The notes beneath the pieces were generated by a model. That model was given only the letters and a program-made list of their open reading frames with translations. It had not been told where the DNA came from and did not search any database. Both the position numbers and the translations under genes were made by a program. Source: Poritiphilus flavus (GTDB lineage: Bacteria > Bacteroidota > Bacteroidia > Flavobacteriales > Flavobacteriaceae). From it: DNA of 64,000 nt. Below, piece after piece: positions 59,446 through 64,000 of this stretch. Within the stretch, counting starts at the first letter, position 1; each line of letters begins with the position of its first letter. The DNA is taken from the NCBI RefSeq assembly GCF_009901585.1, contig NZ_WXYO01000005.1, positions 124,001 to 188,000 on the forward strand, read 5' to 3'.

Positions 59446-60165
59446 ATGCAAGTAACGACCAAAGCCATTGTTTTTTCTTCGCTTAAATATGGAGATACCA
59501 GCCTGATCGTCAAGGCATTTACAGCTTCTGACGGCTTAAAATCCTATTTGCTGAAAGGCGTACTTTCTTCTAAAAAAGGAAGGTTAAAAGCTGCTTACTT
59601 CCAACCGCTGATGCAGTTGGAGTTGGTGGCAATCCACAAGAACAAAGGAACCCTGGAACGTATCCGGGAGGCCAAAGTACACTATCCTTATAGTACAGTA
59701 TATCAGGATCCGACCAAGAATGCCATTGTATTATTTCTTTCCGAAATGCTTCGTAACGCGGTGTACGAAGAGGAACAGAATTTACCCTTGTTTGAATTCC
59801 TGGAAGCTTCGTTGCAATGGTTGGATACCCATGAAAAAGTTGCCAATTTTCATGTCGGCTTTTTGATAGAACTGACGAAATACCTGGGATTCTATCCGGA
59901 TACCTTTCAAACCAACGCTCCTTATTTTGATCTGGTCGAAGGAGAGTTCAGCCGTGATCCCGGAGACCATCCTGCCCTTGAAGGCAGAAATCTGGAATTC
60001 CTCAAAACCTTTTTGGGCACAAATTTTGATGGTTTTCATTCTATCCCCATGGGGAAAACCGAGCGCCAAAGCCTTCTGAAAGACCTTGTTCTGTATTTTG
60101 AATTACATTTACACGGATTTAAAAAGCCCAGGTCTTTGGCCGTTTTAAACGAAGTTTTTAGCTAA
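59446..60165 (+). CDS. recO: DNA repair protein RecO
   Basis: A 239-residue recombination mediator that helps load RecA in the RecFOR pathway. OB-fold N-terminus MQVTTKAIVFSSLKYGDTSLIVKAFT and LKGVLSSKKGRLKAAYFQPLMQLELVAIH; helical C-terminus with FHVGFLIELTKYLGFYPDTF. The zinc CxxC pair known in some species is absent, as usual in Bacteroidota. The frame begins at a GTG at 59437; ATG 59446 is preferred, with a promoter-like TATCTTTA at 59418-59425. Confidence 0.93.
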   Translation: MQVTTKAIVFSSLKYGDTSLIVKAFTASDGLKSYLLKGVLSSKKGRLKAAYFQPLMQLELVAIHKNKGTLERIREAKVHYPYSTVYQDPTKNAIVLFLSEMLRNAVYEEEQNLPLFEFLEASLQWLDTHEKVANFHVGFLIELTKYLGFYPDTFQTNAPYFDLVEGEFSRDPGDHPALEGRNLEFLKTFLGTNFDGFHSIPMGKTERQSLLKDLVLYFELHLHGFKKPRSLAVLNEVFS

Positions 60166-60166
60166 T

Positions 60167-62578
60167 ATGCGAAGAATAGCTTTCATCATAACCTGCCTGC
60201 TTTCCCAGCTCGTCTTCGCACAGGAGATCACCATATTGGATACGGATTCCCGGGAGCCGGTGATCAATGTAGTAGTGCACAACCAGGACAAATCCAGGAT
60301 AGTCCTGTCTGATTTTGACGGCAAGTGTGACCTCTCCGTATTTGACCGTAATGAACGGCTTGAATTTGTCCATTTGAGCTATCAGTATAAAAAGAGTACT
60401 AAAGCCCAGATCCTTAGGAGAGGCTCCAGGGTCTACCTTACCCTGAGTCCGGAACAGTTAGACGAAGTAGTGATGTCCGTTTCCAAATGGGAGCAGCAAA
60501 AAAAGGATATACCGCAAAAAGTAGCCACTATTGATGCCAGATCGGTGGCCTTTACGAATCCGCAAACAGCAGCGGACCTTTTACAGCAAAGCGGACAGGT
60601 GTTTGTTCAAAAAAGTCAGCTAGGGGGAGGCAGTCCGATGATTCGCGGATTTGCAACTAACCGGCTTCTACTCTCTGTGGATGGGGTACGTATGAACAAT
60701 GCCATTTTCAGGGGAGGGAACATCCAGAATGTCATTTCTATAGATCCCTTTTCCGTGCGGAATACGGAAGTGATCTTTGGTCCGGGTTCTGTAATCTACG
60801 GAAGTGATGCGATTGGTGGGGTCATGAACTTTTTTACCAAGCCCGCCCAGTTTTCCCAAAAAGACAGTATGAGCATATCCGGAAATTCCGTGTATCGCTT
60901 CGCCTCAGCCAATGAAGAGCACACCATACACGCGGATTTCAATTTCGGTAAAAAAAAATGGGCCTTTCTGGGTAGTGTTTCTTATTCGGATTTTGGGGAT
61001 CTCCGCATGGGTAGCCACGGTCCGGACAGCTATCTGAGGAACAACTTTGTCCTCAGGCGAAATGATGTTGATTTTCTTGTTCCTAACGCTAACCCAAAAA
61101 AGCAAATACCTACGGGTTATGAGCAGATCAATCTGATGCAAAAGATCCGCCACAAACCCAATAACAATTGGAATTACGACCTGTCACTTTATTATTCGGA
61201 AACTTCGGATTTTGCCAGGTATGACCGCCTGATCCGGCCGAATACCGATGGCACCGGCCTTCGTTCGGCTGAATGGTTTTACGGGCCTCAAAAATGGTTT
61301 ATGAGTAACGTCCAGATCACCAAAAAAGGGCGGGGAAAATTTTACGACGGGGTCAAACTCACCACGGCCTATCAGCATTTTGAAGAGAGCAGAAACGAAC
61401 GCGCGTTTCAGGACCCCATCCGTTTTACTGCGAGGGAAAAGGTGGATGCCCTCTCCGTAAACCTGGATTTCGAAAATAAAAAGATCGGGAACCTCAGGCT
61501 GTATTACGGAGGGGAATACGTTTTCAATAAAGTACATTCCAATGGCTATCAGGAAAATATCTCTTCCGGTTTGATCGCCAGCGCTGCCTCACGCTATCCG
61601 GATGGAGCTACCTGGCAGACCATCGCGGGCTATATAAACTCAGAATTCAAAAGCAGGCCAAATTTCACTTATATGGCTGGATTGAGATATAGTCATGTAT
61701 GGATAGACGCGGTTTTTGACCGTACCTATTTTCCATTTCCATTTTCCGCCGCCAGACTCAACAATGGGGCGCTTACCGGTAGCCTTGGGTTTAGTTGGTT
61801 CCCCAGGGCAGACTTTCAGGTAACCGCCAATGGCTCTACAGGATTTAGGGCGCCCAACATTGATGATATAGGGAAGGTCTTTGATTCGGAACCCGGTTCT
61901 GTGGTGGTTCCCAACCCCAATCTGGAACCGGAATACGCCTATAATGTAGAACTTGGAGTTCACAAGAACCTAAAGGACAAACTCGTGTTCAACGGGGCTG
62001 TTTTCTACACCTATCTTGTGGACGCACTTGTACGCAGGGACTTTGACTTTAACGGCGAGACAGAGATATTGTACAATGGGGAATTGAGCAATGTCCAGGC
62101 GATTCAAAATGCGGCCAAAGCCTATGTATATGGTTTTGAGTTCGGATTAGACGCATTCCTTACCCAAAACCTCTCCTTGAAATCTAACCTGACACTTACT
62201 AAAGGTATAGAAGAAGACGACAGTGGGATAGACTCGGCGGCAAGGCACGCGGCGCCTACTTTTGGGGATCTCCACCTGATTTGGAAAGACCAGCGCCTGA
62301 AAGCGGATCTGTTTCTGAACTACAATGGTGAGATCGATTTTGATGACCTCGCGTTGTCTGAGCGGAACAAGCCTTTTCTATACACCGAAGACGACAATGG
62401 TGACCCTTTTTCACCCTCCTGGTACACCTTGAATTTCAGGTCGCAATACCAGATCAGCAATGCGCTAAGTACTACCCTGAGCCTGGAAAACATCACCAAC
62501 CAAAGATACCGGCCGTATTCTTCCGGTATAGCTTCTGCAGGGACCAACCTTATCCTCAGTGTAGATTACTCCTTCTAA
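60167..62578 (+). CDS. TonB-dependent outer membrane receptor
   Basis: An 803-residue receptor. Signal peptide 1-18 (LVFAQ), carboxypeptidase-like leader domain (about 20-90; ITILDTDSREPVINVVV), plug domain (about 105-230; DIPQKVATIDARSVAF, RGFATNRLLLSVDGVRMNNAIFRGGN, PGSVIYGSDAIGGVMNFFTK) and a large beta-barrel ending ILSVDYSF. The plug resembles siderophore/vitamin or heme receptors more than SusC. It starts one base after the recO stop, so it is cotranscribed with recO. Cargo unknown. Confidence 0.93.
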   Translation: MRRIAFIITCLLSQLVFAQEITILDTDSREPVINVVVHNQDKSRIVLSDFDGKCDLSVFDRNERLEFVHLSYQYKKSTKAQILRRGSRVYLTLSPEQLDEVVMSVSKWEQQKKDIPQKVATIDARSVAFTNPQTAADLLQQSGQVFVQKSQLGGGSPMIRGFATNRLLLSVDGVRMNNAIFRGGNIQNVISIDPFSVRNTEVIFGPGSVIYGSDAIGGVMNFFTKPAQFSQKDSMSISGNSVYRFASANEEHTIHADFNFGKKKWAFLGSVSYSDFGDLRMGSHGPDSYLRNNFVLRRNDVDFLVPNANPKKQIPTGYEQINLMQKIRHKPNNNWNYDLSLYYSETSDFARYDRLIRPNTDGTGLRSAEWFYGPQKWFMSNVQITKKGRGKFYDGVKLTTAYQHFEESRNERAFQDPIRFTAREKVDALSVNLDFENKKIGNLRLYYGGEYVFNKVHSNGYQENISSGLIASAASRYPDGATWQTIAGYINSEFKSRPNFTYMAGLRYSHVWIDAVFDRTYFPFPFSAARLNNGALTGSLGFSWFPRADFQVTANGSTGFRAPNIDDIGKVFDSEPGSVVVPNPNLEPEYAYNVELGVHKNLKDKLVFNGAVFYTYLVDALVRRDFDFNGETEILYNGELSNVQAIQNAAKAYVYGFEFGLDAFLTQNLSLKSNLTLTKGIEEDDSGIDSAARHAAPTFGDLHLIWKDQRLKADLFLNYNGEIDFDDLALSERNKPFLYTEDDNGDPFSPSWYTLNFRSQYQISNALSTTLSLENITNQRYRPYSSGIASAGTNLILSVDYSF

Positions 62579-62611
62579 AAACGGGGCTCTAAATCTTGAG
62601 CATCCTGGGAT

Positions 62612-62956
62612 TTAATTGTCGTCCGTAGCATCTTTGATTTCCTCTTTCACCTCTGTGGCTACCTCTTTGAGATCTTCCTTAACCTCTTTGAGATCTTCAG
62701 CGGTTTCTTTGCCTGCCTCCTTTAGCTGCTCCCCCGCCTCTTTTACATTTTCCATGGCGTCCTTGCCTGCTTCCTGCAGTTCACGTCCGGCTTCCTGAAG
62801 CTCTTCGCCTGCCTCTTCCAGGGCTTCACCGGCTTCCTCCAGAGCTGCCCCCGCTTCTTCAGTGGCTTCCTGGGCATTTTTGGCACAGCCCTCGCAGGAA
62901 ACCAGGCTAAAGCTCATCGCCATCAATGTGATTAGTACTAATACAGATTTCTTCAT
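62612..62956 (-). CDS. Lipoprotein of amphipathic Glu/Ala/Gly repeats
   Basis: A 114-residue lipoprotein; lipobox VSCEGC (Cys21). The mature part is built of about eight repeats near EEAGEALEEAG, EAGRELQEAG and KEAGEQLKEAG, then TAEDLKEVKEDLKEV; a continuous amphipathic helix with an acidic/basic face, like LEA or apolipoprotein-type proteins. It would lie along the envelope or act as an osmoprotectant; function unproven. Single gene, convergent with the TonB receptor, divergent from ileS. Confidence 0.82.
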   Translation of the reverse strand: MKKSVLVLITLMAMSFSLVSCEGCAKNAQEATEEAGAALEEAGEALEEAGEELQEAGRELQEAGKDAMENVKEAGEQLKEAGKETAEDLKEVKEDLKEVATEVKEEIKDATDDN

Positions 62957-63102
62957 GTTTTTTTGATTTTAAGCTTACCTACATTTGATTGGGGCCAGTA
63001 CAAAAATTCAAGAAAACCAGTTGCCTCTATATCAGCGCCTAAAAAGGCCTGGATTCCCATGGTGTTTTTGCCTAAACCCCTGTAAATTCCATCTAAATTT
63101 AC

Positions 63103-63110
63103 TAATTTTG
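63103..63110 (+). promoter_or_regulatory. -7 box of ileS
   Basis: TAATTTTG fits TAnnTTTG exactly, 35 bp upstream of ATG 63145. -33 element not clear. Confidence 0.45.
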
Positions 63111-63144
63111 CGGTCTTTAAAATGTGCCACTCCAAGTGTAGCTT

Positions 63145-64000
63145 ATGAAGTTTGCGGAATACAAAGGACTGGATTTACCAAAAGTAGCAGAAGAGATACT
63201 GCATTTTTGGAAAGAAAAGGCCGTGTTTGAACAAAGTGTTTCTTCCCGGGAAGGCAAGGAGCCTTTTGTCTTCTACGAAGGCCCTCCATCGGCTAATGGA
63301 ATGCCCGGTATTCATCATGTAATGGCACGAACCATCAAGGATATTTTCCCAAGGTATAAGACCATGAAGGGATACCAGGTGAAGCGGAAGGCTGGCTGGG
63401 ATACCCATGGATTGCCCATTGAGCTGGGAGTGGAAAAAGAACTTGGGATTACCAAGGAAGATATCGGTAAGAAAATATCAGTAGCGGAGTACAACGAGGC
63501 TTGTAAAAAGGCCGTTATGCGTTATACCGATGTTTGGAATGATATGACCGAGCGCGTGGGCTATTGGGTAGACATGGACGACCCCTATATCACCTACGAA
63601 CCCAAGTATATGGAATCTGTATGGTGGTTGCTCAAGCAGATCTATGACAAAGGCCTTTTGTACAAAGGTTACACCATCCAACCCTATTCGCCAAAGGCGG
63701 GAACCGGACTTAGTTCTCATGAACTGAATCAGCCCGGAACCTATCAGGATATAACGGATACTACTGCAATAGCGCAATTTAAAGCTAAAAAAGACAGCCT
63801 TCCTGAATTTCTAAGCGCTACAGGAAGCGATATACATTTCCTGGCATGGACCACCACTCCGTGGACCCTACCCAGTAATACGGCCCTGACCGTTGGGCCA
63901 AAGATTGAATATGTACTGGTAAGGACTTTCAATCAATATACTTTTGAAGCCGTGGCTGTGGTTCTGGCCAAAACCCTGGTTGAGAAAGTATTTTCCGGGC
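63145..64000 (+). CDS. ileS: Isoleucyl-tRNA synthetase (3' partial)
   Basis: The first 285 codons of a class Ia synthetase run to the right edge without a stop. The protein starts MKFAEYKGLDLPKVAEEIL. The HIGH-equivalent is in PPSANGMPGIHHVMARTIKDIF, followed by AGWDTHGLPIELGVEKELGI, and the editing-domain entry FLAWTTTPWTLPSNTAL is at the end of the visible part, all typical of IleRS; the KMSKS motif lies beyond the window. It charges tRNA-Ile and proofreads valine. Confidence 0.95.
   Translation, partial: MKFAEYKGLDLPKVAEEILHFWKEKAVFEQSVSSREGKEPFVFYEGPPSANGMPGIHHVMARTIKDIFPRYKTMKGYQVKRKAGWDTHGLPIELGVEKELGITKEDIGKKISVAEYNEACKKAVMRYTDVWNDMTERVGYWVDMDDPYITYEPKYMESVWWLLKQIYDKGLLYKGYTIQPYSPKAGTGLSSHELNQPGTYQDITDTTAIAQFKAKKDSLPEFLSATGSDIHFLAWTTTPWTLPSNTALTVGPKIEYVLVRTFNQYTFEAVAVVLAKTLVEKVFSG

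Overview
The window is a stretch of chromosome from a marine-type member of the Bacteroidota, most likely family Flavobacteriaceae. Pointers are the many lipoproteins and outer membrane barrels, a TonB-dependent receptor with a carboxypeptidase-like leader domain, LytTR and AraC regulators, SulP, bestrophin, and recurrent upstream TAnnTTTG boxes, which are the flavobacterial -7 promoter element. No rRNA, tRNA, CRISPR array, insertion sequence or integrase is visible. The left edge cuts an SPFH-domain gene and the right edge cuts ileS.

Layout. 1-3.5 kb: an SPFH/GYF protein, a zinc-ribbon membrane protein and a metallophosphoesterase, facing a two-gene operon of small membrane proteins. 3.5-4.6 kb: a gap without large genes that holds two micro-ORFs and a set of related terminators. 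4.6-7.8 kb: an ALDH7-type aldehyde dehydrogenase, a DUF1304 protein and 3-hydroxyanthranilate dioxygenase, then a CAP lipoprotein. 8-18.3 kb: a 1.8-kilo-residue bacterial alpha-2-macroglobulin and penicillin-binding protein 1C, separated by five small genes. 18.4-28.3 kb: FAD-type (glpD) and NAD-type (gpsA) glycerol-3-phosphate dehydrogenases, two alpha/beta hydrolases, a LytTR regulator, a Gfo/Idh/MocA oxidoreductase beside a SUMF1-like protein, and a duplicated-domain lipoprotein. 28.4-31.2 kb: an AraC regulator divergent from a phytanoyl-CoA dioxygenase-like gene, then a cyclase-family hydrolase.

31.3-40.9 kb looks like an inserted, partly AT-rich block bracketed by a 20-bp direct repeat with one mismatch. 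It carries regulators (LytTR, AraC), a metallo-beta-lactamase-fold enzyme, a lipoprotein, a TerB-like protein and two convergent operons coding for outer membrane proteins, an Omp85-like barrel and a two-TM potassium channel. It is the best candidate here for an undescribed module, but its function is not evident from sequence.

41-51.4 kb: SulP transporter, OmpW, cytochrome c, YheT hydrolase, bestrophin, and a compact pair made of a UBP-type zinc finger and a cNMP-binding/thioredoxin-reductase-like flavoprotein that lacks the usual CxxC. This part also contains several non-coding dispersed repeats: heptamer arrays, a roughly 240-bp tandem repeat and hairpin-rich spacers. 51.6-64 kb is mostly ordinary metabolism and housekeeping: thioesterase, a glycoside-hydrolase-like protein, EamA transporter, ArsC-like protein, DinB protein, a PLP-dependent trans-sulfuration enzyme, gdhA, recO, a TonB-dependent receptor, an amphipathic-repeat lipoprotein and ileS.

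Start codons were moved to internal ATGs wherever the longest frame began with TTG/GTG or ran into a promoter, and each case is stated. Functions are read from motifs recognised by eye; no database search was possible.
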